Shown in pieces: positions 29,877 to 39,849 of a stretch of 64,000 bases of DNA. Source of the stretch: Geobacillus thermodenitrificans subsp. thermodenitrificans DSM 465 (GTDB lineage Bacteria; Bacillota; Bacilli; Bacillales; Anoxybacillaceae); NCBI RefSeq assembly GCF_000496575.1, contig NZ_AYKT01000008.1, positions 62,001-126,000 on the forward strand, given 5' to 3'. Under the pieces are notes generated by a model. It made no database searches and was not told the DNA's origin. It worked only from the letters and a program-made list of their open reading frames with translations. How positions within the stretch are numbered: position 1 is the first letter of the stretch; every line of letters starts with the position of its first letter. Position numbers and translations under genes: made by a program.

Positions 29877-29905
29877 TTGAAAGTTTGAAAAATTCTTTAT
29901 AAAAT
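29877..29905 (+). promoter_or_regulatory. Predicted promoter of xynX-axe2
   Basis: TTGAAA at 29877-29882 and TAAAAT at 29900-29905 are spaced by 17 bases. A half operator (ATACAAAC) lies just upstream at 29868-29875. The region is AT-rich, so the call is moderate. Confidence 0.5.
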
Positions 29906-29979
29906 TAGTTTATATAATCAACATACTTAAACAGATGGAATCGATTGAATCTATTCAAATTTCAGAAGGGAATAGAACG

Positions 29980-30774
29980 ATGGCTATTACTGTGCAAACT
30001 GTGATGGAACGATTAACAGCTTGCGTAGAGACCCGTTCTCCTACTGTGGATACGCTTAAATATGGTGATTCAAGCATGGAAGTAAAGGGGATTGCGGTCA
30101 GTTTCATGCCTACGTATCGTGTCATTGAACAAGCTGTTCAAGCGGGGGCAAATCTTCTCATCTCTCATGAAGGATTGTTTTATAGTCATGCTGGCGATGC
30201 TGAAACAATGAAAAATGATCCAGTGTATCAGGAAAAGGTTCGCTTGATTTGTGAGTCAGGCATTGCGATTTATCGTTTTCACGACCAATGGCACCGATAT
30301 CAACCGGATGGGATTATGGTTGGTTTAGTTCGTGCTTTGGGATGGGAGTCGTATGTTTCTGAGTACCAATCAGCGGCTACGATTGTAACGATTCCTCGGA
30401 TATTAGCAAGGGATATGGTGAAGTATGTGAAAGAGAGATTAGGTATTTCATTTATACGGGTTGCTGGAGATTTATCGACTATATGTACCCGCATAGGGTT
30501 GCTGGCAGGATATCGTGGCCACGGATCTTTGACGATCCCGTTGTTTGAAAAAGAGAAGCTTGATGCGATCATTTATGGGGAAGGGCCGGAATGGGAAACG
30601 CCGGAATATGTTCGAGACGCCGTGCATCAAGGAAAACGAAAGGTGTTAGTGGTGCTAGGGCATGCAGAAAGCGAAGAGCCTGGCATGAGATATTTGGCTC
30701 AAAAGTTAAGAGAAATGTTTCCCACGATTCCTGTGCATTTTATTTCAGAAAAACCACTTTTTCATTTCATGTAA
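29980..30774 (+). CDS. xynX: Nif3/DUF34-family protein in the xylan locus
   Basis: 264 residues from ATG 29980; the longer frame from 29935 has no start context. The protein resembles the Nif3 (DUF34) family of toroidal dinuclear-metal proteins. The early motif ANLLISHEGLFY occupies the place of the metal-binding SHHP segment, and a late GHAESEEPGM supplies the conserved His and Glu. Family members lack a firmly established reaction. Here it is the first gene before axe2, an arrangement called xynX-axe2-xynB3 in T6, so a role in hydrolysis of a xylan-derived compound is possible but not shown. The first His pair of the family is replaced by His-Glu, suggesting an altered metal site. Confidence 0.7.
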   Translation: MAITVQTVMERLTACVETRSPTVDTLKYGDSSMEVKGIAVSFMPTYRVIEQAVQAGANLLISHEGLFYSHAGDAETMKNDPVYQEKVRLICESGIAIYRFHDQWHRYQPDGIMVGLVRALGWESYVSEYQSAATIVTIPRILARDMVKYVKERLGISFIRVAGDLSTICTRIGLLAGYRGHGSLTIPLFEKEKLDAIIYGEGPEWETPEYVRDAVHQGKRKVLVVLGHAESEEPGMRYLAQKLREMFPTIPVHFISEKPLFHFM

Positions 30775-30796
30775 TTGATCAAGGAGAGGGAGAACA

Positions 30797-31459
30797 ATGA
30801 TACTTGGCAAAGGAGAAAAATTGCTGTTTATTGGCGACTCCATTACGGATTGTGGCCGGGCTAAACCAGAAGGAGAAGGGGGGATTGGAGCGCTGGGAAC
30901 TGGATATGTCGCGTATGTGGACGGGCTTCTGCAGGCGGTTTATCCAGAACTGGGGATTCGAGTGGTGAATAAAGGAATTAGCGGCAATACGGTTCGAGAT
31001 TTAAAAGCAAGATGGCAGGAGGATGTGATTGCTCAAAAACCGGACTGGGTATCGATCATGATTGGAATTAACGATGTTTGGCGACAGTACGATTTGCCAT
31101 TCATTAAAGAAAAGCATGTATACTTAGATGAATACGAAGAAACGCTCCGTAGTCTTGTCATTGAAACAAAGCCGCTCGTTACAGGAATCATCCTTATGAC
31201 CCCGTTTTATATAGAAGGGAATGAACACGATTCGATGCGCCGGACAATGGATCAGTATGGTCTCGCTGTCAAGCGAATTGCTGAAGAAACAGATAGTATA
31301 TTCGTTGATACCCAAGCCGCTTTTAACAAGGTATTAAAGACACTTTATCCGGCGGCATTGGCTTGGGATCGCGTTCATCCGTCTGTTGCCGGACATATGA
31401 TTCTGGCAAGAGCATTTTTGAACGCCATCGGTTTTGATTGGAACAAATCCAACGGATGA
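30797..31459 (+). CDS. axe2: Acetyl-xylan esterase (SGNH hydrolase)
   Basis: 220-residue cytoplasmic SGNH/GDSL esterase, the same length class as T6 Axe2. The triad is in register with that enzyme: Ser15 in FIGDSITDCG, Asp191 and His194 in WDRVHPS. The oxyanion Gly and Asn lie in NKGISGNTVRD and IMIGINDVWRQ. It removes acetyl groups from imported xylo-oligosaccharides so that the beta-xylosidases can act. It follows xynX by 22 bases with GGAGAGGGAG as ribosome binding site. Confidence 0.93.
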   Translation: MILGKGEKLLFIGDSITDCGRAKPEGEGGIGALGTGYVAYVDGLLQAVYPELGIRVVNKGISGNTVRDLKARWQEDVIAQKPDWVSIMIGINDVWRQYDLPFIKEKHVYLDEYEETLRSLVIETKPLVTGIILMTPFYIEGNEHDSMRRTMDQYGLAVKRIAEETDSIFVDTQAAFNKVLKTLYPAALAWDRVHPSVAGHMILARAFLNAIGFDWNKSNG

Positions 31460-31905
31460 AGTAAGGACTAGTCTAAAACCAGGTTGATAAAAAAATAAAA
31501 GATGAGGTGCATATATTGATGTTTAAGGTTACTAAAATACCATTATTCATCAAAAAGAAAATCCCGTGCAATTAGAAAGGACTTGCATCGGTGGCTGAAT
31601 GAATATGGGAAGATTTCATTAACAGTTAACCAGTTCAGAGCATGCATTGCGCTCATACGGTTGCCAAAATCGTTAGGAAAGGGAATACTGGATTTTTGTT
31701 TGAGAGTTTGACGGCATTGATTATTCTGTCTAACGAGTTTCCCCTCCAAGACGGGGATTGGATAGAATTTCAGACCCTGAGATTTGGGATATTGTCCAAT
31801 GTAGTCAAATTGTTGGCCTAACAAGTGTTGGCCGACAAAAAATAAAGTGTAAATGTATGCCATTCTTCGAAAAAGTGACATTCTATCTTTTTAGGAGGGT
31901 TAGAC
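31460..31905 (+). other. Gap between axe2 and xynB3 with a possible decayed gene
   Basis: No intact gene is seen. On the plus strand, protein-like pieces lie in successive frames: an ATG at 31519 with GAGGTG upstream gives 18 codons, then RKDLHRWLNEYGKISL with further helix-like sequence in another frame up to about 31712, then GDWIEFQTLRFGIL near 31750. This pattern suggests a broken small gene, but I cannot name its family. The minus strand shows a 112-codon frame that is probably a shadow. An AGGAGGG site at 31889 belongs to xynB3. Confidence 0.35.
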
Positions 31906-33513
31906 ATGGTTAAAATTAAAAATCCCATTTTAACTGGTTTTCATCCCGATCCGTCCATTTGCCGGGCGGGAGATGACTATTACATTGCCGTTTCGACGTT
32001 TGAATGGTTCCCGGGGGTGAGAATTTACCATTCGAAAGATTTAAAGAATTGGCGTTTAGTAGCGCGTCCATTAAACCGGTTAAGTCAATTAAATATGATT
32101 GGAAACCCAGATTCTGGAGGGATTTGGGCTCCGCACCTGTCATATAGCGACGGGAAGTTTTGGCTCATTTATACGGATGTGAAAGTCGTCGAAGGCCAGT
32201 GGAAGGATGGTCATAACTATCTCGTGACGTGTGATACGATCGATGGCGAGTGGTCCGATCCCATTTATTTGAATAGCTCTGGGTTTGACCCGTCTTTATT
32301 TCATGATGAGGACGGAAGAAAATATTTAGTGAACATGTATTGGGATCATCGAGTGGGACATCATCCATTTTATGGTATTGTACTTCAAGAATACAGTGTT
32401 GAACAGAAAAAATTGATTGGTGAGCCGAAGATCATTTTCAAAGGAACGGACCTACGAATTACAGAAGGACCACATTTGTATAAAATCGACGGTTATTATT
32501 ATTTACTGACGGCGGAAGGGGGGACGCGGTACAACCATGCGGCAACGATTGCCCGATCAGCGTCACTGTATGGTCCGTATGAGGTGCATCCGGAAAATCC
32601 GTTGATTACGTCTTGGCCTTATCCGCGCAACCCGCTGCAAAAGGCTGGTCATGCTTCGATTGTCCATACTCATACAGATGAATGGTTTCTTGTGCATCTA
32701 ACCGGCCGGCCGCTGCCAAGAGAAGGACAGCCGCTATTGGATCACCGCGGCTATTGCCCGCTCGGACGTGAAACAGCGATTCAGCGGCTTGAATGGAAAG
32801 ATGGATGGCCTTATGTAGTCGGAGGAAACGGGCCTTCGTTAGAAATCGACGGGCCGAACGTTGAGGAAGTTCCGTGGGAAAGAGATTACGATGAAAAAGA
32901 TGATTTTGATGGCGATACATTAAACCACCATTTTCAAACATTACGAATTCCTTTAGGAGAAGACATCGCCACCTTAAAAGCCCGTCCGGGACATTTGCGG
33001 CTATACGGAAGAGAATCGCTGACTTCCCGATTTACACAGGCGTTTGTCGCTAGACGATGGCAGCATTTTCACTTCATAGCGGAAACGAAAGTTGCGTTTC
33101 GTCCAACGACCATCCAACAATCGGCTGGGCTAGTGAACTACTATAATACGCAAAACTGGACAACGCTGCAATTGACATGGCATGAGGAAAAAGGACGGAT
33201 CCTCGAATTAATGGCATGCGACCATCTTGTGGTTGAACAGCCCTTGCGCGGCCGAGAAATTGTTGTCCCCGATGATGTCGAGTATGTGTATTTACGAGTC
33301 AACGTACAAATGACCACGTACAAATATTCGTATTCTTTCGACGGGGTGGATTGGAAGGAGATTCCTGTCACCTTTGAATCATATAAACTATCAGACGACT
33401 ATATCAAAAGCAATGCTGCGTTTACCGGGGCGTTTGTGGGCATGCATTGCCGGGACGGTTCCGGGCAAAACAATTACGCGGATTTTGACTACTTTTTGTA
33501 CAAAGAGTTATAG
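31906..33513 (+). CDS. xynB3: GH43 beta-xylosidase (intracellular)
   Basis: 535 residues without a signal peptide. The five-bladed propeller begins [15 protein letters not shown] with catalytic base Asp15, and the catalytic acid Glu187 lies in [10 protein letters not shown], matching published T6 numbering. The pKa-modulating Asp is in [15 protein letters not shown]-terminal beta-sandwich ([16 protein letters not shown] onward) closes the active site. The enzyme inverts configuration while releasing xylose and often has some arabinofuranosidase activity. It is the third beta-xylosidase family in this locus. Confidence 0.94.
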   Translation: MVKIKNPILTGFHPDPSICRAGDDYYIAVSTFEWFPGVRIYHSKDLKNWRLVARPLNRLSQLNMIGNPDSGGIWAPHLSYSDGKFWLIYTDVKVVEGQWKDGHNYLVTCDTIDGEWSDPIYLNSSGFDPSLFHDEDGRKYLVNMYWDHRVGHHPFYGIVLQEYSVEQKKLIGEPKIIFKGTDLRITEGPHLYKIDGYYYLLTAEGGTRYNHAATIARSASLYGPYEVHPENPLITSWPYPRNPLQKAGHASIVHTHTDEWFLVHLTGRPLPREGQPLLDHRGYCPLGRETAIQRLEWKDGWPYVVGGNGPSLEIDGPNVEEVPWERDYDEKDDFDGDTLNHHFQTLRIPLGEDIATLKARPGHLRLYGRESLTSRFTQAFVARRWQHFHFIAETKVAFRPTTIQQSAGLVNYYNTQNWTTLQLTWHEEKGRILELMACDHLVVEQPLRGREIVVPDDVEYVYLRVNVQMTTYKYSYSFDGVDWKEIPVTFESYKLSDDYIKSNAAFTGAFVGMHCRDGSGQNNYADFDYFLYKEL

Positions 33514-33516
33514 AAT

Positions 33517-33560
33517 ACTTTGTTTATATGATAGACAAACAAATATGAAAGCGTTATAAT
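33517..33560 (+). promoter_or_regulatory. XylR-type operator, promoter and cre of xylAB
   Basis: TTTGTTT (33519-33525) and ACAAACA (33535-33541) give the same operator as at 2382 and 8652. TAGACA (33532-33537) and TATAAT (33555-33560) are -35 and -10 with a 17-base spacer. TGAAAGCGTTATAA at 33546-33559 fits the cre consensus with one mismatch and overlaps the -10, so both xylose absence and rich carbon should repress xylAB. Confidence 0.85.
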
Positions 33561-33611
33561 AAAAACTAGCACAAGTCATTTTCACTATTCGTGATTAAGG
33601 GGGATCTAGAC

Positions 33612-34949
33612 ATGGCTTATTTTCCGAATATCGGCAAGATTGCGTATGAAGGCCCGGAGTCGCGCAATCCGTTCGCGTTTAAGTTTTACAATCCGGAAGA
33701 AAAAGTTGGCGGCAAAACGATGGAGGAGCATTTGCGTTTTTCGGTGGCGTATTGGCATACGTTTACGGGGGATGGATCGGATCCGTTTGGCGTTGGCAAT
33801 ATGATTCGTCCGTGGGACAAATACAGCGGCATGGACTTAGCGAAGGCGCGCGTCGAGGCAGCGTTTGAGCTGTTTGAAAAGTTGAACGTTCCGTTTTTCT
33901 GCTTCCATGACGTCGACATCGCCCCAGAAGGGGAGACGCTCAGCGAGACGTACAAAAACTTAGACGAAATTGTCGACATGATTGAAGAGTACATGAAAAC
34001 AAGCAAAACGAAGCTGCTTTGGAATACGGCGAACTTGTTCAGCCATCCGCGCTTCGTTCACGGGGCGGCAACATCGTGCAACGCTGATGTGTTCGCCTAT
34101 GCGGCGGCGAAAGTGAAGAAAGGGCTGGAGATTGCGAAGCGGCTCGGAGCGGAAAACTACGTGTTTTGGGGCGGCCGCGAAGGATACGAGACGCTGCTGA
34201 ACACGGACATGAAGCTAGAGCTTGACAATTTGGCCCGCTTCTTCCATATGGCGGTCGACTATGCGAAAGAGATCGGCTTTGATGGTCAGTTTTTAATCGA
34301 GCCGAAGCCGAAGGAGCCGACGAAACATCAATACGATTTTGACGTGGCCACGGCGCTAGCATTCTTGCAAACGTACGGGCTCAAGGATTATTTCAAATTC
34401 AACATCGAAGCGAACCATGCGACGTTAGCTGGCCATACGTTTGAACATGAACTGCGCGTCGCCCGCATCCACGGCATGCTCGGTTCGGTCGATGCGAACC
34501 AAGGCGATATGCTCCTTGGCTGGGACACGGATGAATTCCCGACCGATTTGTATGCGACGACGTTGGCGATGTATGAAATTTTACAAAACGGCGGCCTTGG
34601 GCGTGGCGGCTTGAACTTTGACGCGAAAGTGCGGAGAGGCTCGTTTGAACCGGAAGATTTGTTCTACGCTCATATCGCCGGAATGGACAGCTTTGCGATC
34701 GGTTTGAAAGTCGCCCATCGCTTGCTGGAAGACCGCGTGTTTGAACAATTCATCGAAGAACGGTATAAAAGCTATACGGAAGGTATCGGCCGCGAGATCG
34801 TCGAAGGAACAGCGGACTTCCACAAATTGGAGCAATATGCGTTACAGCTCGGCGAAATTCGTAATACGTCCGGCCGTCTCGAGCGCTTGAAAACGCTGCT
34901 GAACCAATACTTGTTGGAAGTCAGCGTGCCGAGTAAAGCCCGCTTGTGA
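33612..34949 (+). CDS. xylA: Xylose isomerase
   Basis: 445-residue class II xylose isomerase. Start ATG 33612 follows AAGGGGGATC; the longer frame from 33591 lies upstream of this site. Conserved segments are [12 protein letters not shown] with the catalytic His and Asp, [31 protein letters not shown] with metal-binding Glu and Lys, [13 protein letters not shown], and GSVDANQGD. It converts xylose from the three beta-xylosidases to xylulose. Codon use is more GC-rich than in the genes just upstream, as for highly expressed Geobacillus enzymes. Confidence 0.97.
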   Translation: MAYFPNIGKIAYEGPESRNPFAFKFYNPEEKVGGKTMEEHLRFSVAYWHTFTGDGSDPFGVGNMIRPWDKYSGMDLAKARVEAAFELFEKLNVPFFCFHDVDIAPEGETLSETYKNLDEIVDMIEEYMKTSKTKLLWNTANLFSHPRFVHGAATSCNADVFAYAAAKVKKGLEIAKRLGAENYVFWGGREGYETLLNTDMKLELDNLARFFHMAVDYAKEIGFDGQFLIEPKPKEPTKHQYDFDVATALAFLQTYGLKDYFKFNIEANHATLAGHTFEHELRVARIHGMLGSVDANQGDMLLGWDTDEFPTDLYATTLAMYEILQNGGLGRGGLNFDAKVRRGSFEPEDLFYAHIAGMDSFAIGLKVAHRLLEDRVFEQFIEERYKSYTEGIGREIVEGTADFHKLEQYALQLGEIRNTSGRLERLKTLLNQYLLEVSVPSKARL

Positions 34950-34963
34950 AAGAGGGATGAGCG

Positions 34964-36463
34964 TTGGAATATGTCATTGGCGTCGATTTAGGAACAAGTG
35001 CGGTCAAAGTATTGCTTGTCGACCGAAACGGGCAAGTTAGAGGGGAATGGACCGAGTCCTATCCCCTCTACCAGCCGCATTCCGGATATAGTGAGCAGCG
35101 CCCAGACGATTGGGTGGAGAAGACAATTGTAGCGCTGCGCCGCGTTTGGGAGACCGCCGGCATTTCTCCAGAGTCGGTCGTGGGATTAAGTTTCTCCGGG
35201 CAAATGCACGGGCTTGTGTTGCTTGATGGTGATGGGAACGTCGTTCGCAACGCGATTTTGTGGAACGACACGCGAACGACAGCTGAGTGCCGGGAAATTG
35301 AGGAGAAAGTTGGCAGAAAGGCGCTGCTCGCAACGGCGAAAAATGAGGCGCTCGAAGGGTTTACGCTGCCGAAATTGCTGTGGGTGAAAAAACATGAGCC
35401 TCATCTTTACGAGCGGGCGCGAACGTTTTTATTGCCAAAAGATTATGTCCGTTTCCGTTTGACTGGGCACATCGCGATGGACGTATCCGATGCAGCGGGA
35501 ACGCTATTGCTGGATATCGAAAAGAAAACATGGAGCGAGGAAATTGCACGGGCCGTTGATGTCGATCTTGCCCTTTGTCCGCCGCTTGTCGAGGCAACGG
35601 CATTGGTTGGGACGTTGCGGCCAGATGTAGCAGAACAGACCGGGCTGCCGGCATCGGTGAAAGTATTTGCCGGCGGGGCGGACAATGCCTGCGGCGCGGT
35701 GGGCGCCGGCATTTTGGCGGAAGGGAAGATGATGTCGAGCATCGGCACATCCGGTGTCGTCTTGGCGTATGAACAAAGCGGTGAAAAAGATTTCGCTGGA
35801 CGAGTGCATTACTTTAACCATGCCGAACCAGATGCCTACTATATTATGGGTGTCACGTTGGCGGCTGGGTACAGCTTTGACTGGTGGAAGCGGACGTTTG
35901 CGGAAGACGTGCCGTTTGCCGAGATTGTAACGCGTGCCGCTGAGTCGCCGATTGGCGCCAACGGCTTGTTGTTTACACCATACCTTGTCGGTGAGCGGAC
36001 GCCTTATGCCGACGCCGATATTCGCGGGTCGTTCATCGGTGTTGATTCGGCACAGACGAAATGGGATTTTGCCCGTGCGGTTATCGAAGGGATTACGTTT
36101 TCACTGAACGAATCGGTTGAGATCATCAAAGCAAGCGGCAAAACGATCGATTCGGTTGTGTCCATTGGCGGTGGGGCGAAAAGCGCCGAGTGGCTGCAAA
36201 TCCAAGCGGATATTTTCGGCATCCCGGTGGAAAAACTGAAAAACGAACAAGGGCCAGGACTTGGCGCCGCCATGATTGCCGCGTGCGGCGTCGGCTGGTT
36301 TGACTCGCTCAACCAATGCGCCGATGCGTTCAAACAAGTCGATGCCGTTGTTGAACCGCAGTCGGATGCCGTTGCGAAGTACAAAGAGCTGTTTTCCATC
36401 TATCGAGACGTATATCCACACACAAAAGAGATAGCGAAACGGTTAAAAGCGTTTCGGCCGTGA
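34964..36463 (+). CDS. xylB: Xylulokinase
   Basis: 499-residue FGGY-family kinase. It starts at TTG 34964, placed behind AGAGGGATGAG; the protein then begins with the phosphate-binding GVDLGTSAVKVLLVD. Further family marks are FSGQMHGLVLLD, the catalytic Asp region FAGGADNACGAVGAG, and SIGGGAKSAEWLQIQADIFGIPV. It phosphorylates xylulose for entry into the pentose phosphate pathway. It lies 14 bases after xylA and is closed by a strong terminator. Confidence 0.96.
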   Translation: MEYVIGVDLGTSAVKVLLVDRNGQVRGEWTESYPLYQPHSGYSEQRPDDWVEKTIVALRRVWETAGISPESVVGLSFSGQMHGLVLLDGDGNVVRNAILWNDTRTTAECREIEEKVGRKALLATAKNEALEGFTLPKLLWVKKHEPHLYERARTFLLPKDYVRFRLTGHIAMDVSDAAGTLLLDIEKKTWSEEIARAVDVDLALCPPLVEATALVGTLRPDVAEQTGLPASVKVFAGGADNACGAVGAGILAEGKMMSSIGTSGVVLAYEQSGEKDFAGRVHYFNHAEPDAYYIMGVTLAAGYSFDWWKRTFAEDVPFAEIVTRAAESPIGANGLLFTPYLVGERTPYADADIRGSFIGVDSAQTKWDFARAVIEGITFSLNESVEIIKASGKTIDSVVSIGGGAKSAEWLQIQADIFGIPVEKLKNEQGPGLGAAMIAACGVGWFDSLNQCADAFKQVDAVVEPQSDAVAKYKELFSIYRDVYPHTKEIAKRLKAFRP

Positions 36464-36467
36464 CGAC

Positions 36468-36507
36468 AAAACCTCCCCGAATCAATTGATGGTTTGGGGA
36501 GGTTTTT
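36468..36507 (+). terminator. Terminator of xylAB
   Basis: AAAACCTCCCC at 36468-36478 pairs with GGGGAGGTTTT at 36496-36506 and runs into a T-rich tail. The following 200 bases up to 36717 hold no recognisable gene. Confidence 0.92.
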
Positions 36508-36717
36508 GTTTACTCAGGTAATCAGACAGGCTGACCCGCTAGGTTTGTCCAAGGAGAACTTGAAAGGTGAGAGCGAAACATGGACATTCGAAAAGAATTC
36601 GAAAATCTTAGATAGATTGATTGGCTAAGAGAAAGGGATTTTCTGCGCCAAGCACGAAAGAGTAAAGGGGAGTTAACTGAGCTAGGGTGGTTACTTATAT
36701 GAGGGGAGAGATTAGCT

Positions 36718-37752
36718 ATGTTCTCTACGCTTCCCGTCCCCATTATCCAAGCACCGATGGCAGGAGGGGTGTCAACGCCCGAACTGGCAGCGGCGGTGTC
36801 AAATGCCGGAGGGCTTGGATTTTTGGCTGGCGGGTACCAGACGGCGGAGATGATGAGAACGGAGATTCACAAGCTGCGAACATTGACGGACCGTCCGTTT
36901 GGAGTGAATGTGTTTGTGCCAGGGGAAACAACGGTCGATGAAGAGACGCTTAGTCGTTATCGCGCTGTACTGGCGACTGAGGCGGAACGGCTCGGCGCAA
37001 CAGTCGGAGAGCCGAAATGGGATGACGATGATTGGGAGGCGAAACTCGATGTGCTCCTTAAAGAGCGGGTACCGGTCGTCAGCTTTACGTTTGGTTGCCC
37101 GGAAACAGCGGTGATCACTGCCTTGCAAAAGGCTGGGGCGTTTGTAATCGTGACAGTTACATCGGTGGAGGAAGCCCAAATCGCAGCAGAAGCTGGTGCG
37201 AATGCCCTTTGTGTGCAAGGGGCAGAAGCGGGTGGTCATCGTGCGTCGTTTCGCAACGATCCGGAAAAAGATGAAGTATTGACGTTGTTCCCGCTGTTGG
37301 CCGATGTACACGCGTCGGTTCGTCTCCCGCTTGTGGCGGCGGGTGGGATCATGGATGGGTACGGTATCGCAGCGGCGCTTCAAGCGGGGGCGAGTGCGGT
37401 GCAGCTCGGGACAGCGTTTTTACGCTGTCCTGAGAGCGGGGCGCATCCGCTCCATAAACAGGCGCTTGTGGATCCGCGCTTTACCGAAACAGCGGTAACA
37501 AGGGCGTTTACCGGCCGGCCGGCGCGCGGGCTGGCGAACCGGTTTATGGCTGAATATAGCGATCTAGCGCCGGCGGCGTATCCGCAAGTGCACCATATGA
37601 CAAAGCCGATGCGCGCTGCGGCCGCCAAGGTGGGTGACCGAGAGCGGATGGCGCTTTGGGCTGGAGAAGGGTACCGAATGGCGCGAGAACTTCCCGCGGG
37701 GGAACTCGTGCGCGAATTGAAGCGGGAGCTCGAGGAGGCACAGGGTCGCTAA
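36718..37752 (+). CDS. Nitronate monooxygenase / 2-nitropropane dioxygenase-like flavoprotein
   Basis: 344-residue FMN-binding TIM barrel of the NAD(P)H-dependent flavin oxidoreductase / nitronate monooxygenase family. It shows PIIQAPMAGGVSTPELAAAVSNAGGLGFL at the N-terminus, FTFGCPE, ALCVQGAEAGGH with the likely catalytic His, VAAGGIMDG, and AVQLGTAFLRCPES in the phosphate-binding strand. It probably oxidises alkyl nitronates. It is not linked to xylan use; the xylAB terminator separates it. The ATG follows GGGGAGAG. Confidence 0.85.
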   Translation: MFSTLPVPIIQAPMAGGVSTPELAAAVSNAGGLGFLAGGYQTAEMMRTEIHKLRTLTDRPFGVNVFVPGETTVDEETLSRYRAVLATEAERLGATVGEPKWDDDDWEAKLDVLLKERVPVVSFTFGCPETAVITALQKAGAFVIVTVTSVEEAQIAAEAGANALCVQGAEAGGHRASFRNDPEKDEVLTLFPLLADVHASVRLPLVAAGGIMDGYGIAAALQAGASAVQLGTAFLRCPESGAHPLHKQALVDPRFTETAVTRAFTGRPARGLANRFMAEYSDLAPAAYPQVHHMTKPMRAAAAKVGDRERMALWAGEGYRMARELPAGELVRELKRELEEAQGR

Positions 37753-37855
37753 ATCAATCTTTGCATTCGGCTCTAGAAGAAGAGAAGCGCATTGTGTTGA
37801 GCGAGTTTTGGAATGACGCTGTTTAATCAACCAAATAGGAAGGGAGAGGAGAACC

Positions 37856-39043
37856 ATGAGTGTAGCCCGCATTGTCTTTCCGCCGCTCAGCCATGTCGGC
37901 TGGGGAGCGCTTGACCAGTTAGTTCCTGAAGTGAAGCGGTTGGGAGCAAAACATATTTTGGTGATTACCGACCCGATGCTTGTGAAGATCGGCCTAGTCG
38001 ATCAAGTGACGTCCCCGCTCCGTCAAGAAGGGTATAGCGTGCATGTGTATACGGATGTTGTGCCAGAGCCGCCGCTTGAGACAGGGGAAAAGGCAGTGGC
38101 GTTTGCCCGCGACGGAAAGTTTGACCTTGTCATCGGTGTTGGTGGTGGCAGCGCGCTGGATTTGGCGAAACTGGCGGCTGTTTTGGCGGTGCATGATGGC
38201 TCGGTCGCTGACTATTTAAATTTGACAGGAACGCGAACACTTGAGAAAAAAGGGTTGCCGAAAATTTTGATTCCCACGACATCGGGCACCGGGTCGGAAG
38301 TGACAAACATCTCTGTCTTGTCTTTGGAAACGACGAAAGATGTCGTGACGCACGATTACTTATTGGCCGACGTCGCGATCGTTGATCCGCAGCTGACCGT
38401 TTCCGTTCCACCGCGGGTAACGGCCGCAACGGGAATTGATGCACTCACCCATGCAGTTGAGGCGTATGTGTCGGTCAATGCGAGCCCAACATCGGATGGA
38501 TTGGCCGTTGCCGCTATTCGGCTGATTTCACGCTCACTGCGCAAAGCGGTGGCCAACGGTTCGGACAAACAGGCGCGCATTGATATGGCGAACGGCAGTT
38601 ATTTGGCCGGCTTGGCATTTTTCAACGCCGGGGTAGCCGGTGTGCATGCGCTCGCTTATCCGCTCGGTGGTCAGTTTCATATCGCTCATGGTGAATCGAA
38701 TGCTGTGCTGTTGCCGTATGTGATGGGCTACATCCGTCAAAGCTGTACGAAGAGAATGGCCGATATTTTCAACGCGCTTGGCGGCAACTCAAGTTTTTTG
38801 TCCGAAGTGGAAGCGTCTTATCGGTGCGTCGAGGAACTAGAACGGTTCGTCGCCGATGTCGGCATTCCGAAAACATTGGGGGGATTTGGCATCCCCGAAA
38901 GCGCGCTAGAAAGCTTGACGAAAGATGCTGTCCAACAGAAACGTTTGCTTGCCCGCAGTCCGTTGCCGCTGTTGGAAGCCGACATCCGTGCGATTTACGA
39001 AGCCGCGTTTGCCGGGACGATCGTAGAGCCGCACAAGGCGTAA
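37856..39043 (+). CDS. Iron-containing alcohol dehydrogenase
   Basis: 395-residue group III alcohol dehydrogenase. The N-terminal Rossmann-like domain has GVGGGSALDLAKLAAVL and the TTSGTGSEVTN nucleotide-binding segment. The metal ligands lie in GIDALTHAVEAYVS, HALAYPLGGQFHIAHGESNAVLLPYVM and neighbouring residues. The natural substrate cannot be told from sequence; butanol/ethanol or lactaldehyde-type reductases share these features. An AAGGGAGAGGAG site precedes the ATG, and a terminator follows. Confidence 0.88.
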   Translation: MSVARIVFPPLSHVGWGALDQLVPEVKRLGAKHILVITDPMLVKIGLVDQVTSPLRQEGYSVHVYTDVVPEPPLETGEKAVAFARDGKFDLVIGVGGGSALDLAKLAAVLAVHDGSVADYLNLTGTRTLEKKGLPKILIPTTSGTGSEVTNISVLSLETTKDVVTHDYLLADVAIVDPQLTVSVPPRVTAATGIDALTHAVEAYVSVNASPTSDGLAVAAIRLISRSLRKAVANGSDKQARIDMANGSYLAGLAFFNAGVAGVHALAYPLGGQFHIAHGESNAVLLPYVMGYIRQSCTKRMADIFNALGGNSSFLSEVEASYRCVEELERFVADVGIPKTLGGFGIPESALESLTKDAVQQKRLLARSPLPLLEADIRAIYEAAFAGTIVEPHKA

Positions 39044-39052
39044 ACCGTTGGG

Positions 39053-39083
39053 AAACAGGCGCTGCAAACGGCGCCTGTTTGTT
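39053..39083 (+). terminator. Terminator after the alcohol dehydrogenase gene
   Basis: AAACAGGCGC at 39053-39062 pairs perfectly with GCGCCTGTTT at 39071-39080 around an eight-base loop; the T-run is short. Confidence 0.8.
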
Positions 39084-39218
39084 ATGTAGATTGAATATAT
39101 CCTTGCACATTGGAGCCTTCGTTCTGTATGATCTGTTAAACCCATGATTCTTTAAGCAGGAATCCCTATGACATAACGCGAATCAATGGAAGGAAACGGT
39201 GGAGGGGGATGGTAGGAG

Positions 39219-39620
39219 ATGTTTACAACGACGATTACGCCGCGTGTGTCGGAAACGGACGGTGTCGGTCATATTAACAATACGACCGTTCCGGTCTGGT
39301 TTGAAGCGGGGCGGCATGAAATTTTTAAACTGTTTACGCCGGATTTGTCGTTTCGGCGCTGGCGGATGGTAATCATCCGCATGGAAGTTGACTATGTCAA
39401 CCAAATGTATTACGGACAAGATGTGACGGTGTACACTGGCGTTGAACGCATCGGCAACACGAGCCTTACGATTTATGAAGAAATTCATCAAAATGGGGTG
39501 GTCTGTGCCAAAGGACGGGCAGTGTATGTCAATTTCAATTTTGACACCGGGCGGCCTGAGCCAATTCCTGATGATATTCGAAGAAAATTACGTGAACATC
39601 TCTGGCAGCCGGGCGAGTAA
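39219..39620 (+). CDS. Hotdog-fold acyl-CoA thioesterase (4HBT family)
   Basis: 133 residues, a single hotdog domain of the YbgC/4-hydroxybenzoyl-CoA thioesterase type. The N-terminal SETDGVGHINNTTVPVWFEAGRHEIF carries the catalytic Asp (here in ETDGVGH) and the following helix. The usual Bacillus motif has TDxxGHxNN, which is kept. The acyl substrate is unknown. It has its own GGAGGGGG ribosome binding site and stands alone. Confidence 0.85.
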   Translation: MFTTTITPRVSETDGVGHINNTTVPVWFEAGRHEIFKLFTPDLSFRRWRMVIIRMEVDYVNQMYYGQDVTVYTGVERIGNTSLTIYEEIHQNGVVCAKGRAVYVNFNFDTGRPEPIPDDIRRKLREHLWQPGE

Positions 39621-39718
39621 ATTAGCTGAGAAATAACCCGTGGGAGCAAATGGACAAGAAGCTTGCTTCCTGCTCTATTCCACTGACGATCTCCCGTGAG
39701 CAATTTTCAGTGTGAAAC

Positions 39719-39755
39719 GGTCTCCAGTCGCTGAGCTGGAGACCATTTCTTTTTT
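39719..39755 (+). terminator. Terminator downstream of the thioesterase gene
   Basis: GGTCTCCAG at 39719-39727 pairs with CTGGAGACC at 39736-39744, followed by ATTTCTTTTTT. Confidence 0.88.
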
Positions 39756-39849
39756 ACATGTCGCGATGAACGATTCTGTAAGTCTATGAAAGACAGATGG
39801 CATATTGGCTGGCTCCTTTCGTTCCGGATGGTTGCGGCTGAATGTGTGA

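Noticed and set aside
31543-31881. 112-codon minus-strand ORF between axe2 and xynB3
   Set aside because: No ribosome binding site or family resemblance; the plus strand shows more protein-like pieces.
36520-36717. Possible gene remnant after the xylAB terminator
   Set aside because: Frames on both strands are short and resemble nothing; no start context.
34039-37741. Long minus-strand frames opposite xylA, xylB and the nitronate monooxygenase gene
   Set aside because: Antisense shadows caused by GC-rich codon use of real genes.
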